Shown: in pieces, positions 17,328 through 26,242 of the stretch
Numbering within the stretch: position 1 is the first letter of the stretch
Layout: each line of letters begins with the position of its first letter
NCBI GenBank assembly: GCA_900538365.1
Contig: UPXT01000002.1
Coordinates: forward strand, 1 to 64,000
Reading direction: 5' to 3'
Source: an uncultured Acidaminococcus sp.
GTDB taxonomy: Bacteria; Bacillota; Negativicutes; Acidaminococcales; Acidaminococcaceae
DNA: 64,000 nt
Notes under the pieces: model-generated
The model's input: only the letters and a program-made list of their open reading frames with translations
Told to the model about the DNA's origin: nothing
Database searches by the model: none
Program-made: the position numbers and the translations under genes

Positions 17328-19225
17328 TGTTTAAGGGCCTCTCTTTCGATTTCTTGATAGGCGGTTAAGATCCGTTCCACAAGGCTGTCCTCATCCAGCC
17401 GGATGTCCCGCAGGAGAAACTCCCTCTTCCCATGAGAAACAAATTCATCAGGAATCCCGAGATTAAGGACGCGGCAGTCACCTAAGCGGTTTTCTTGATT
17501 TAAATAGGAAATGATGCCTTCCCCATATCCGCCACAAAGCGCGTTTTCTTCGATTGTGACAATGAGCTTGACCTTTTTGGAGGCTTCAAGGAGCGCCGCT
17601 TGATCGAGCGGTTTGATGAAGCGTCCATTGACGATTCCCACGGAAATCCCCTTGGCACGCAGGTGTTCGGCTGCCAGCTTAGCCGTTTCGACCATGGTCC
17701 CCACGGCCCAAAGATCGATTTGGGTTCCTTCCTGAAGCCGTTCACTACGGCCAATGGGAAGCGTATGGAGGGGTTCTGTCACGGGCACACCGACACCGCT
17801 GCCGCGAGGATAACGAATGGCACAGGGGCCTTCATACTGAGTTGCCGTATAGAGCATATGGCGGAGCTCATTTTCATCTTTTGGTGCCATGATAACAAAA
17901 TGAGGCATGAGTCTTAAATAAGAGCAGTCAAAATTACCATGGTGCGTGGCGCCATCATCCCCCACAAGGCCGGCCCGATCCAGGCAGAGCGTGAAAGGAA
18001 GCTCCTGGATGGACACATCATGGAGAAGCTGGTCAAAGGCACGCTGGGCAAAAGTCGAATAAATGGCAACCACAGGATGGTATCCGTTTGCTGCAAGACC
18101 TGCCCCCATCGTCACTGCATGCTGCTCAGCAATCCCTACATCAAAATAGCGGTCAGGATGAACCCTTTGAAAAGCGTCAAGGCCCGTCCCTTCCGGCATG
18201 GCCGCAGTGATTGCGACAAGTTTGGGGTCCTTGTCGGCCAACTGGATGAGCGTCTTGCTAAAGATGCTGGTATAACTTGGCGGCGCATCTTTTTTCGTGA
18301 TCTTTTCTCCTGTTGCCACAATAAAAGGCCCTGTTCCATGGAATTTATTGGGGCTTTTTTCGGCAGGGGCGTACCCCTTTCCCTTTGTTGTAAGGACATG
18401 AATGAGCACCGGTTCCGTCAGGTTCTTGGCTTTTTGCAGGGTCTCTACAAGAGAAGGGATATCATGTCCGTCCACAGGGCCCAGATATTTAAAGCCTAGA
18501 TCTTCAAAAAACATCCCCGGCACAAAAAAATACTTCAGGGAATCCTTGAGCCGCCCAATGGTCTTGGCCACTTGGGTGCCAATGGAAGGAATGGCTTTAA
18601 GTACGCCTTCTACATCTGCCTTGACGCGGGAATAGGCCGGATCTGTCCGCAGTTCCGTCAAGTAGGAGGACAGGGCTCCCACATTGCGGGAAATAGACAT
18701 TTCATTGTCATTTAGGATGACGATGAGTTTTTTCTTGAGGTCACCTGCATGATTGAGCCCTTCCATGGCTTCTCCGCCCGTTAGGGCCCCATCCCCGATG
18801 ACAGCAATGACATTGTAATCATCACCTGACAGGTCACGGGCACAGGCCATACCAAGAGCGGCTGAAATAGACGTGCTGGCATGTCCCGTTCCAAACGCGT
18901 CACAAGGATTCTCGCTGCGTTTGGGAAAACCGCAGAGGCCGCCATAGGTACGCAGGGAAGGAAAATCCTTGAGGCGCCCGGTTAGGATCTTGTGGATATA
19001 GGATTGATGGCCTACATCCCAGACAATTTTATCACGGGGAACAGAAAAGACACGGTGCAGGGCAATGGTCAGTTCAACGACACCCAGGTTAGGCGCCAGA
19101 TGGCCCCCGTTTTTAGAAACAACATCAATAATGAGGCTGCGGATTTCAGCACATAGCTGGGGAAGCATGGAAGGATCGATTTTTTTTACATCTTCCGGTG
19201 AATGGATTTCTGAAATGAGTGACAT
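17324..19225 (-). CDS. dxs: 1-deoxy-D-xylulose-5-phosphate synthase
   Basis: First step of the MEP isoprenoid route: condenses pyruvate and glyceraldehyde 3-phosphate using thiamine diphosphate; the product also feeds thiamine and pyridoxal synthesis. 633 aa with the GHLAPNLGVVELTIALH start, the ThDP motif GDGALTGG..EGLNHAG, and the transketolase-like DRAGLVGDDGATHHG segment. Follows ispA in the same operon, so polyprenyl supply is grouped. Confidence 0.96.
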   Translation of the reverse strand: MSLISEIHSPEDVKKIDPSMLPQLCAEIRSLIIDVVSKNGGHLAPNLGVVELTIALHRVFSVPRDKIVWDVGHQSYIHKILTGRLKDFPSLRTYGGLCGFPKRSENPCDAFGTGHASTSISAALGMACARDLSGDDYNVIAVIGDGALTGGEAMEGLNHAGDLKKKLIVILNDNEMSISRNVGALSSYLTELRTDPAYSRVKADVEGVLKAIPSIGTQVAKTIGRLKDSLKYFFVPGMFFEDLGFKYLGPVDGHDIPSLVETLQKAKNLTEPVLIHVLTTKGKGYAPAEKSPNKFHGTGPFIVATGEKITKKDAPPSYTSIFSKTLIQLADKDPKLVAITAAMPEGTGLDAFQRVHPDRYFDVGIAEQHAVTMGAGLAANGYHPVVAIYSTFAQRAFDQLLHDVSIQELPFTLCLDRAGLVGDDGATHHGNFDCSYLRLMPHFVIMAPKDENELRHMLYTATQYEGPCAIRYPRGSGVGVPVTEPLHTLPIGRSERLQEGTQIDLWAVGTMVETAKLAAEHLRAKGISVGIVNGRFIKPLDQAALLEASKKVKLIVTIEENALCGGYGEGIISYLNQENRLGDCRVLNLGIPDEFVSHGKREFLLRDIRLDEDSLVERILTAYQEIEREALKQ

Positions 19226-19266
19226 GAAACGCCTCCTTTCGCAGGCTACGAAAGTTATGTAAAGAT

Positions 19267-20145
19267 CTATTTCTTTCGATTGTACAAATGCCGAGCAATC
19301 TCAAGAAGCGGTTCTGCCCTTTCGCCAAAAGGCTCTAGGGAAAGTTCTGCCTTCTTTAACGTATCAAGGGCCATGGCTTTGGCTCCTTCCAAGGTAAAGA
19401 GGGTGACGTACGTGGATTTGTGCATCTTTTCATCCATTCCAGCCTTCTTGCCCATGACCTTACTGTCACCTTCAACATCAAGGATGTCGTCCGTAATTTG
19501 GAAGGCAAGACCAAAAAGGGAAGCAAATTTCGTAAGTGCATTGACTTCATCCTTGCTGCCGCCGCCCAAGAGAGCCCCGCTGCGGATGGCAGCGATAAAT
19601 AAGGCCCCGGTCTTGGCCTCATGGAGCTGCTTCAATTCAGACGGTTCCAAGTGCTTTTCCTCAGCATTGATATCAAGGGCCTGCCCGCCGACCATTCCCT
19701 CCGGTCCCGCGTAGCGGGCAATTAGATGAATGATTTCGACCATGAGAGCCGGATCGACACCCTTTTGCTCTGTCATCACCTCAAAAGCCTGGGTCAAAAG
19801 CCCATCACCGGCCAAAACGGCCATGGCCTGACCAAAAACCTTGTGATTGGTGAGCCGCCCCCGGCGGTAGTCATCATTATCCATTTCGGGCAGGTCATCA
19901 TGAATCAGGGAATACGTATGAATCATTTCAAGAGCGGCCGCAAGAGGCAGAAAATCAGTACCGTTGCCACCGACGGCATCGGCGGCAGCCATGAGGAGAA
20001 TCGGGCGCAGCCTTTTTCCCCCCGCAAGGGCACTGTATGCCATGGCTTCATCAACACGGCTGATGGCGCCTACACCAATTCTTTTTTTGAGAAAGTCATC
20101 GACTCGTTCGGACCGTTCCTTAAGGTATTGGGATAAATCCATCAT
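19267..20145 (-). CDS. ispA: Polyprenyl synthetase, farnesyl diphosphate synthase type
   Basis: Chain-elongating prenyltransferase making farnesyl or geranylgeranyl diphosphate. 292 aa with both Asp-rich motifs: first LIHDDLPEMDNDDYRRG and second QITDDILDVEGD. The first ATG overlaps the xseB stop; a second ATG follows immediately and either could be used. Chain length is inferred from family and context only. Confidence 0.92.
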   Translation of the reverse strand: MMDLSQYLKERSERVDDFLKKRIGVGAISRVDEAMAYSALAGGKRLRPILLMAAADAVGGNGTDFLPLAAALEMIHTYSLIHDDLPEMDNDDYRRGRLTNHKVFGQAMAVLAGDGLLTQAFEVMTEQKGVDPALMVEIIHLIARYAGPEGMVGGQALDINAEEKHLEPSELKQLHEAKTGALFIAAIRSGALLGGGSKDEVNALTKFASLFGLAFQITDDILDVEGDSKVMGKKAGMDEKMHKSTYVTLFTLEGAKAMALDTLKKAELSLEPFGERAEPLLEIARHLYNRKK

Positions 20146-20378
20146 GCATCCTCCTCTGGGAAGAGTTCCAGTTTTACATCGCCCGAAGCAGTTGCCGTCA
20201 CTTTCTCTACTTCCTGCTCGACTTTCTTAAGGGCCGCTCCACACTGGGCAGAAAGGGTCATCCCTTCCTTGTAGAGCTTTACCGTATCTTCAAGGGGAAG
20301 ATTGCCGCTTTCGAGTGCTTCTACAATCTCCTCCAACCGTTTCATATTGTCTTCAAACGTTGCCTTCTTGGCAGCCAT
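20142..20378 (-). CDS. xseB: Exodeoxyribonuclease VII small subunit
   Basis: Small regulatory subunit of exonuclease VII. 78 aa, helical, with FEDNMKRLEEIVEALESG and LPLEDTVKLYKEGM typical of the family. Follows xseA by one base and overlaps ispA. Confidence 0.93.
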   Translation of the reverse strand: MAAKKATFEDNMKRLEEIVEALESGNLPLEDTVKLYKEGMTLSAQCGAALKKVEQEVEKVTATASGDVKLELFPEEDA

Positions 20379-20379
20379 A

Positions 20380-21723
20380 TCAGGATTCCTCCTTTTTACT
20401 CACAATGCTCGTCAGGGCGCCGTCCTTGAAATAGGTTCGAATGACGTCGCCTTCCTTGATGCCCACAAGCGAAGACATGATCTTGCCCTCGGGTCCTTCC
20501 GTCATGGTATAGCCACGTTCCAGGACTTTCTGTGGGTCAAGGAGCTGAAGCTTGACTGTCACTTCTTTAAGACGCTGCTGGATTTCAGATAGAGCGCTGC
20601 GGAAGTGAAGGTCAAGGTCCTTATTGAGGCGGGTCAAATGGTCTTCATAGCGGGAGACAAAGATGTCGGGATGCCGGAAAAACCAGTGATCCTGCAGTTT
20701 CATAAGGCGCATGTTCTCCCGTTCCAAGCGGCGGCTAAAACTTGCTGAAAAGGACTGGACCAACTGATCAAGCCGCTGGGACTGCCCTTGTGTAAGCCGC
20801 TCAGGATAGCGAAATACAGGGCGCTGCAAAACACCTCCAAGGCGCTGGCGTTCTGCTGACAAACGGTCTGTGACCGCCTTTTTAAGACGCAGGTCCAATT
20901 TTTCATAAGAAGCCATATCCCTCCTGCGATCGGGAACGGCAAATTCAGCCGCCTGAGACGGTGTTGCTGCTCGTTTATCAGCTGCAAAGTCTGATAAGGT
21001 AAAATCGATTTCATGACCTACGGCAGAGATGATTGGAATCTTTGAAGCTGCAATGGCCCGGACCACCTTTTCATCATTAAAGGCCCAGAGGTCTTCCATG
21101 GATCCGCCGCCGCGGCCGACAATCAGGACATCACAGAGATTATGCCGGTTCATGAAACGGATACCTTCCACAATCTCGGGTGGTGCTTCCTTACCTTGAA
21201 CCTTGACAGGATAGAGCCGGATCTTGACCGATGAATCGCGCCGACCGGCAACTTGGATAACATCTCGGATGGCGGCGCCATCGGCACTTGTTACGACGCC
21301 GACGATACGCGGGGAAACCGGAAGGGGCTTTTTTCGGACTTCGTCGAAAAGGCCTTCTGCAGACAGCTTCTGTTTCAAGGCTTCATAAGCCGCCATTAGG
21401 TCTCCTGTCCCTACGGGCATGAGCATATCGACATAGAATTGATAGATTCCATCCCGTTCATAGACGTCAATACGGCCAACGCCCACAACCTGATCCCCAT
21501 CGCGGGGGAGTTTCTTGAGGCGCTGGGCAGACCCTTTGAACATAACGCACTTGATGAGCCCTTTACCATCCTTGAGATTGAAATAGCAATGGCCCGAAGC
21601 ATACCGCCTGAAATTGGACACTTCACCTTGGATCTGGAGATTGGCGAAGGTTGAATCCTTATGAATCAATTCCTTCAAGGACAGATTGACTTCAGAAACA
21701 GTAAACACCTTACCGAAGATCAT
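20380..21723 (-). CDS. xseA: Exodeoxyribonuclease VII large subunit
   Basis: Catalytic subunit of exonuclease VII, degrading single-stranded DNA to oligonucleotides. 447 aa from the ATG at 21723: OB-fold nucleic-acid-binding domain (1 to about 100), then the catalytic region with GVVTSADGAAIRDV, VGRGGGSMEDLWAFNDE and VGHEIDFTLSDFAADKRA, followed by a coiled C-terminus. The frame runs 30 codons further upstream inside the preceding gene; AGAGGG and the family N-terminus favour 21723. Confidence 0.94.
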   Translation of the reverse strand: MIFGKVFTVSEVNLSLKELIHKDSTFANLQIQGEVSNFRRYASGHCYFNLKDGKGLIKCVMFKGSAQRLKKLPRDGDQVVGVGRIDVYERDGIYQFYVDMLMPVGTGDLMAAYEALKQKLSAEGLFDEVRKKPLPVSPRIVGVVTSADGAAIRDVIQVAGRRDSSVKIRLYPVKVQGKEAPPEIVEGIRFMNRHNLCDVLIVGRGGGSMEDLWAFNDEKVVRAIAASKIPIISAVGHEIDFTLSDFAADKRAATPSQAAEFAVPDRRRDMASYEKLDLRLKKAVTDRLSAERQRLGGVLQRPVFRYPERLTQGQSQRLDQLVQSFSASFSRRLERENMRLMKLQDHWFFRHPDIFVSRYEDHLTRLNKDLDLHFRSALSEIQQRLKEVTVKLQLLDPQKVLERGYTMTEGPEGKIMSSLVGIKEGDVIRTYFKDGALTSIVSKKEES

Positions 21724-22678
21724 GGGCGTTCCCTCTTTCTTTGAGGACTCCAAACCATGCATTGCCAATTGCACCATCGGTACTGCAGATTGGATCAGCC
21801 GTAAGAAGGGCAATACCCTTTCCCGACAGGCGGGTCCTCAGTTCTTTTCGAATATAGAGATTAGCGCTGACGCCGCCAACAAAAAGCACTTCCGTAAGCT
21901 TGTGCACGCTACAAAGATAACTTATTGTATGATAAAGGCCCTTGGCAATGGCGTGGAGTGTACCCAAAGCAATTTCACTGCCCTTCCCCCCGTTTTCAAT
22001 CGCCCGGAGAGCAGCGGTGGCAGGACCTGAAAGGCTCATGCGTCCTTCTTCAGACCAGACCTTAAGAGGATAGGGACGGGCTGCTTCCTGCGCCAGTGTC
22101 TCCAGCTGGGGACCGCAGGGAAAAGAAAGTCCCAAAGCGACCCCTACGCGGTCAATCATCTGCCCTGCATGAAGGTCGATGCTGGTTCCGCAGGGCGTAA
22201 GGATGGTCTCACCATTTTCGCTTCTTTCAGCAAGAAGAAGATCCGTCGTTCCGCCGGAAACATGGACCACGAGACAGCGCGCCGGCGGGCGGCGGCGAAG
22301 CCCCCAGAAACCGGCAAACATATGGTTATGCTGATGGGTAGCTGCAACAAGGGGCACGTTCATGAGATGACTTAAACTGCGTGCCATGCCCCAACCCACC
22401 AAAAAGGCAGGCATATAAGATTCCTTGAGCGGTCTTGGCCGCTTAGATGCGACAATGGCAGCAAGCCGGCCCTGTGTAAGATCAATGCGTTCCAAAAGAT
22501 CCGGCAGGGCCCGCGTATGCTGGAAGACCATTTCCGATTGGGACAGACCGCGGCGGCCCTCTTTTACACGAAGAAGGCGCCGCTCATCAAAAAGCAGCGC
22601 ACCCGTTCCATCCATAAGGGCTGCACTTGTCGTATAGCAGCTCGTATCGATGCCAAGGACAAGGTCAGTCTTTTCCAT
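21710..22678 (-). CDS. TsaD/Kae1-like ASKHA protein
   Basis: 322 aa related to the tRNA threonylcarbamoyladenosine enzyme TsaD but divergent; such paralogues are often called O-sialoglycoprotein endopeptidase-like. Visible are an N-terminal LGIDTSCYTTSAALMD phosphate loop, THQHNH in the place of the HxxxH metal site, VVHVSGGTTDLL and FVGGVSANLYIR. A true tsaD is expected elsewhere. It overlaps nusB and xseA and occupies the slot filled by folD in B. subtilis. Substrate unknown. Confidence 0.82.
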   Translation of the reverse strand: MEKTDLVLGIDTSCYTTSAALMDGTGALLFDERRLLRVKEGRRGLSQSEMVFQHTRALPDLLERIDLTQGRLAAIVASKRPRPLKESYMPAFLVGWGMARSLSHLMNVPLVAATHQHNHMFAGFWGLRRRPPARCLVVHVSGGTTDLLLAERSENGETILTPCGTSIDLHAGQMIDRVGVALGLSFPCGPQLETLAQEAARPYPLKVWSEEGRMSLSGPATAALRAIENGGKGSEIALGTLHAIAKGLYHTISYLCSVHKLTEVLFVGGVSANLYIRKELRTRLSGKGIALLTADPICSTDGAIGNAWFGVLKERGNAHDLR

Positions 22679-23087
22679 GATTTCTCACAAGTGTCCCCAA
22701 AAGACCGTTGATGAAATGGGGAGAGTCATCCCCGCCATAGATTTTAGCAATCTCCACGGCCTCACTGATGGCAATGGCAGGAGCAATCTTTTCAGGACTG
22801 AAATACATCTCAAAAGCAGCCATGCGGAGCAAATTCCGATCGACTCCAGCCATGCGTTTGACTTTCCATTCGTCAGAAAGGGTGTCAAGGACGCTGTCAA
22901 TAGCCTCAAGATGCTCCCGGGTTCCCGTAACCAGGGCCGCAGCATAGTTTTCATCATCTTTGGGAAGTGCGGGCGTATCCTCATCTTCAAGCAGGGCTTT
23001 CACGGTATCAAGAGGAGATACATCCGTTGTAAAATCAAGGGAAAACAAGCTCTTCATTGCAAGTGTACGTGCTTCTCTTCTACTCAT
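22665..23087 (-). CDS. nusB: Transcription antitermination factor NusB
   Basis: All-helical RNA-binding protein of rRNA antitermination complexes. 140 aa starting MSRREARTLAMKSLFSLDF, with the WKVKRMAGVDRNLLRMAAFE core and AISEAVEIAKIYGGDDSPHFINGLLG near the end. GAGG precedes the ATG. Its position after the Asp23 cluster matches Firmicutes synteny. Confidence 0.95.
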   Translation of the reverse strand: MSRREARTLAMKSLFSLDFTTDVSPLDTVKALLEDEDTPALPKDDENYAAALVTGTREHLEAIDSVLDTLSDEWKVKRMAGVDRNLLRMAAFEMYFSPEKIAPAIAISEAVEIAKIYGGDDSPHFINGLLGTLVRNHGKD

Positions 23088-23145
23088 AATATCCTCATTT
23101 CCATCTAGTTAGGTTTCTGCGTCAAAAGGGCGCGGCGCAATTCAA

Positions 23146-23370
23146 TCATCTACGGTAAGGCGGCAGCAGGTTATCAAGAAGATCGACAAAATCCTCTCCT
23201 TCGTCCATCCTGTTGCCGATATAAAAGCCAAGACCTATGCAGATCAGCAGGAATACGGCCCTGAAGAACCCCAGCAAGAGAAAGAGGATTCCCACAAATA
23301 GACCCACCCCAGCACCAATGACACGCCACCGGCTGGTTTCCATGATATTTCTAAACATTTCTTGCCACAT
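23146..23370 (-). CDS. DUF2273 small membrane protein
   Basis: 74 aa with one hydrophobic hairpin (about residues 18-50) and a charged C-terminus with NRMDEGEDFVDLLDNLLPPY. This family is regularly found between amaP/asp23 genes and nusB and is probably part of the Asp23 membrane-associated complex. Confidence 0.85.
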   Translation of the reverse strand: MWQEMFRNIMETSRWRVIGAGVGLFVGILFLLLGFFRAVFLLICIGLGFYIGNRMDEGEDFVDLLDNLLPPYRR

Positions 23371-23382
23371 GGTTCAGGCCCC

Positions 23383-23901
23383 CTACTCTTTTGCCTTGAT
23401 GTGTTTAAAATAAAGTTCCACATCGCTGACTTCCACACCAATGACGGTCAAGATATTTTTCTTCACCGTACGGCGGACTTCTTCCGTCGTATCCGGAATA
23501 TTGATGCCAGGTTCAATAGAGGCGTTGATGCGCACTTCAATCTGCTGGCCATTCATCTTGACCTTGGCCTTGGCCCCATGGACACCATAAACGTCGTTCG
23601 TGAAGCTGGCAATGTAATCTTCCATGGCACGCTGGCTTACGTGAATCTGGCCTTCATGTTCCGTATCAATGGTGAGACTGCTGCTGGATCCACGGCTCCA
23701 GCCAGCAACAAGAAGACGGATGCTCATGATAAAAAGGACAGCCCCGCCAACCGTGTATTCCCAGCGTCCGGGGATCCGGCTGGCAAATGACACAAATTCA
23801 TCAAGCGGCACTAAATTCAAGCTGACAATCATGATAAGAACAGCGGCTACACCCAAGCTGCAGGTATAAAGCGTCAAAATGATGCGGTCAATGATACTCA
23901 T
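23383..23901 (-). CDS. amaP: Alkaline shock response membrane anchor protein AmaP
   Basis: 172 aa with two N-terminal membrane helices (about 8-28 and 50-68) and a C-terminal Asp23-like soluble domain. In Staphylococcus AmaP tethers Asp23 to the membrane. The start overlaps the asp23 stop by ATGA. Confidence 0.87.
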   Translation of the reverse strand: MSIIDRIILTLYTCSLGVAAVLIMIVSLNLVPLDEFVSFASRIPGRWEYTVGGAVLFIMSIRLLVAGWSRGSSSSLTIDTEHEGQIHVSQRAMEDYIASFTNDVYGVHGAKAKVKMNGQQIEVRINASIEPGINIPDTTEEVRRTVKKNILTVIGVEVSDVELYFKHIKAKE

Positions 23902-24473
23902 GCGTTTACTCCCGAAGCCTCTTGGCTTGCTGTTTCTTCTCCTTGTTCCTTCGATGAGGAATCTGCATCCTCACCTTCAGGATCCTTCGGTTCCTGCTTC
24001 AAGGCGGTTTCTTCCCTTACCGCTTCTTTGTAGCGTTCTTCCAGGGTAGCTACATCCCCCTTTCCCGAGAGGCCTTCCAGCTTATCTTTTCTGACGCCTT
24101 CCACATGGATATCCACAGCTGTCACTTCGTACCCTGCCATATTTTCCACTGCGTCCTTGACTTTTTCCTGAAGTTTGATGGCCACATCGGGAATATTGTA
24201 ACCATAAGTTATGATGACATGAACCTCAACACGGACCGTACGTCCTTCCGTAAACACCTTGATGCCCTTGGAAAAGTTTTGTTTTCCCAGCATTTCATTG
24301 ATTCCGCCGCGGATCCCGCCGCTCATGCCATACACACCGGGTACTTCGGAAGCCGCGAGTCCTGCAACAATGGATAGGACCTCATCATCGACATGGATGG
24401 AGCCCATGTCATCCGTTTCAGAGGAAACCTTTGTTCCATCCTGCAGCATTTCAAGTTCCTTGTTATCGCTCAT
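23898..24473 (-). CDS. Asp23/Gls24 family envelope stress protein
   Basis: 191 aa with the family core (VDDEVLSIVAGLAASEVPGV, then VRVEVHVIITYGYNIPDVA and VKDAVENMAGYEVTAVDIHV) and an acidic, low-complexity C-terminal tail of about 40 residues rich in Glu. Probably a cell-envelope stress component with AmaP and DUF2273. The frame has a GTG at 24482, but GAGGTG lies seven bases before the ATG at 24473. First gene of the long operon, behind a good promoter. Confidence 0.88.
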   Translation of the reverse strand: MSDNKELEMLQDGTKVSSETDDMGSIHVDDEVLSIVAGLAASEVPGVYGMSGGIRGGINEMLGKQNFSKGIKVFTEGRTVRVEVHVIITYGYNIPDVAIKLQEKVKDAVENMAGYEVTAVDIHVEGVRKDKLEGLSGKGDVATLEERYKEAVREETALKQEPKDPEGEDADSSSKEQGEETASQEASGVNA

Positions 24474-24525
24474 CAATTTCACCTCAGATGAAAGAATATA
24501 CGTGAAACCATGTTGGTATCAAATA

Positions 24526-24554
24526 ATTATAACACAGGCTGCTTATCTTTCCAA
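24526..24554 (-). promoter_or_regulatory. Promoter of the asp23-nusB-dxs-recN operon
   Basis: Minus strand TTGGAA, 17 bp, TATAAT, about 50 bp before asp23. It may drive the whole 11.6-kb run of genes, since I find no terminator until after the nudF region. Confidence 0.65.
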
Positions 24555-24633
24555 TGACCTAGGAAGGGATTTTACGCCGTGAAAAGGCGCTCGCTGCCTT
24601 CCCCTATTATGCCGAAAAAAAGCCCCTTTACCA

Positions 24634-24676
24634 CAAAAAAAAGTACGGACCACCTGGAGCTGATCCGTACTTTTTC
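24634..24676 (-). terminator. Terminator after gltS
   Basis: AGTACGGA/TCCGTACT stem with T8 on the minus-strand 3' side. Confidence 0.85.
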
Positions 24677-24684
24677 TTATGAAC

Positions 24685-25905
24685 TTAGCGAATCCCGGCA
24701 CAGAAGTTGATGAACCAGGTGATGATGATGGCGTTCGTAATATTGCTCAGAAACCCACCAATGACTGGTACAACAAAGAAGGCCAGTTTGGAATATCTGT
24801 ACTTGTCGCAGACGGTCTTCATGGTCGTCATGGATACAGGCACAGCACCCGTACCAAATCCCGTATGGCCAACAGCGATGATGGCAGCATCGTAGTTCTT
24901 GCCGCAAGCATAGAAGTCGACAACATAGCAGTAGATGAGGATCATGATCACCTGGGCAAGGAGCATGACAACCATCGGGCCAGCAAGACCGGCAAGCTGC
25001 CACAGCTTCATGGAGATGATGGACAGGGAAACGAAAAGACCCAAGGAAAATTCACCAACCGTATCAATGCCTTCATACAGTGATTCCGGTGTATCTTTCT
25101 TGCTGTCCAGGTACAGACGAACAAGGATACCAGCCAGCATGGTGCAGACATGGATTGGGAAGTTGATCTTCAGGGATTTCAAAATTGCCATGAAAACAGC
25201 TCCTAAGCCCAAGCAGAAGCACATCAGGAACATGGCCTTTACGATATCACCCTTGAACATCGGGGTCCCGACTTCTTTCCCTGTTTCCTGTGCTTTTTCT
25301 GCCTGTCCGTCAAGGGCAGGATCTTCCAGGTGATGCCGTCTGATGATCCAACGGCCAAAAGGACCACCAATCATGCAGCCTGCAATCAGACCGAAAGTCG
25401 CGGAAGCAATCGCAACTTCCATTGCAGCAGAAGCACCTTGCGCTACGGCCAGCGGGGCAAACGCGGCAGCATTGCCATGACCGCCCGTCATCGGCGTGGA
25501 ACCCGTCATGAGGGCAATCAAGGGATCAACCCCCATGGCGACACCAATTCCCACGGAAAGGACATTCTGCAAAATAGCAAAGACGGCAGCAGAGATTGTA
25601 AAGATGATGACAAGTTTCCCACCCTTTTTCAAAAGGGAAAGACTGGCTGCAGCGCCGCTTGCGGCAAAGAAGATGCAGTAAAAGAGGCTGTTTGCGACTT
25701 TATAGTCGAAACTCAGTTCAGCTATCCCTGTTTCATAAAGCGCCAGGGAAATCAAGGAAATAATTGTGCCGCCGACGACAGCGCCTGGCAGGCAGTACTT
25801 TCTTAAAAACGGAAATTTTTGACGGCACCAGTTACCGAGCCAAATAGCAATAACGGCAAGGGCCAACGATTGGAACATGTCAAGCTTAATGGCTAGACCA
25901 CCCAT
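24685..25905 (-). CDS. gltS: Sodium/glutamate symporter GltS
   Basis: Na+-driven glutamate uptake across the cytoplasmic membrane. 406 aa with about 10-12 membrane segments in two inverted halves, including the conserved GGHGNAAAFAP stretch in the first half and GHTGFGTGAVPVSM in the second. For a glutamate-fermenting anaerobe this would be a central nutrient transporter. RBS GAGGGGG; own promoter and terminator. Confidence 0.94.
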   Translation of the reverse strand: MGGLAIKLDMFQSLALAVIAIWLGNWCRQKFPFLRKYCLPGAVVGGTIISLISLALYETGIAELSFDYKVANSLFYCIFFAASGAAASLSLLKKGGKLVIIFTISAAVFAILQNVLSVGIGVAMGVDPLIALMTGSTPMTGGHGNAAAFAPLAVAQGASAAMEVAIASATFGLIAGCMIGGPFGRWIIRRHHLEDPALDGQAEKAQETGKEVGTPMFKGDIVKAMFLMCFCLGLGAVFMAILKSLKINFPIHVCTMLAGILVRLYLDSKKDTPESLYEGIDTVGEFSLGLFVSLSIISMKLWQLAGLAGPMVVMLLAQVIMILIYCYVVDFYACGKNYDAAIIAVGHTGFGTGAVPVSMTTMKTVCDKYRYSKLAFFVVPVIGGFLSNITNAIIITWFINFCAGIR

Positions 25906-25972
25906 AAATAAAACCCCCTCAATTTATTGTGGAAACGGATTCCAGCATTCCATCTCCTTTCCTACAATTTCT

Positions 25973-26001
25973 ATTATAACAATTCGCTTTTTTGATTACA
26001 A
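25973..26001 (-). promoter_or_regulatory. Promoter of gltS
   Basis: Minus strand TTGTAA, 17 bp, TATAAT with a TG extension, about 68 bp before gltS. Confidence 0.65.
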
Positions 26002-26011
26002 GTAAAATTCA

Positions 26012-26039
26012 GAGTATTTCCATATATAATCAGATACTC
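26012..26039. repeat. Inverted repeat GAGTAT-N16-ATACTC upstream of gltS promoter
   Basis: A 6-bp inverted repeat separated by an AT-rich 16-bp spacer, ending 11 bp upstream of the gltS -35 box, where an activator site could be. The rest of the 337-bp gap 25906-26242 holds the cupin terminator and nothing else I recognise. Confidence 0.4.
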
Positions 26040-26191
26040 ATACATTTATTAATTTCATCATAAATAAGACAATCAAGATTGTACAAGCAAAGAAAAACCT
26101 TTGGAAAAGAAAAGATGGACAGTCATCCTGGATGATTGAAAGGCGGTAAGTACCCTTGGACCAACAAACTGTTCTTTTCCTAAAAAACCTG

Positions 26192-26219
26192 AAAACGCCC
26201 ATGTCTGCCATGGGCGTTT
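26192..26219 (-). terminator. Terminator after cupin gene
   Basis: AAACGCCCATG/CATGGGCGTTT hairpin; the minus strand then runs TTTTCAGGTTTTTT. Confidence 0.75.
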
Positions 26220-26242
26220 CCTAACACATAATCCGAGCTTTC

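Noticed and set aside
25906..26191. Small RNA or riboswitch upstream of gltS
   Set aside because: I looked for conserved riboswitch cores in this AT-rich stretch and found none; only the inverted repeat and promoter are supported.
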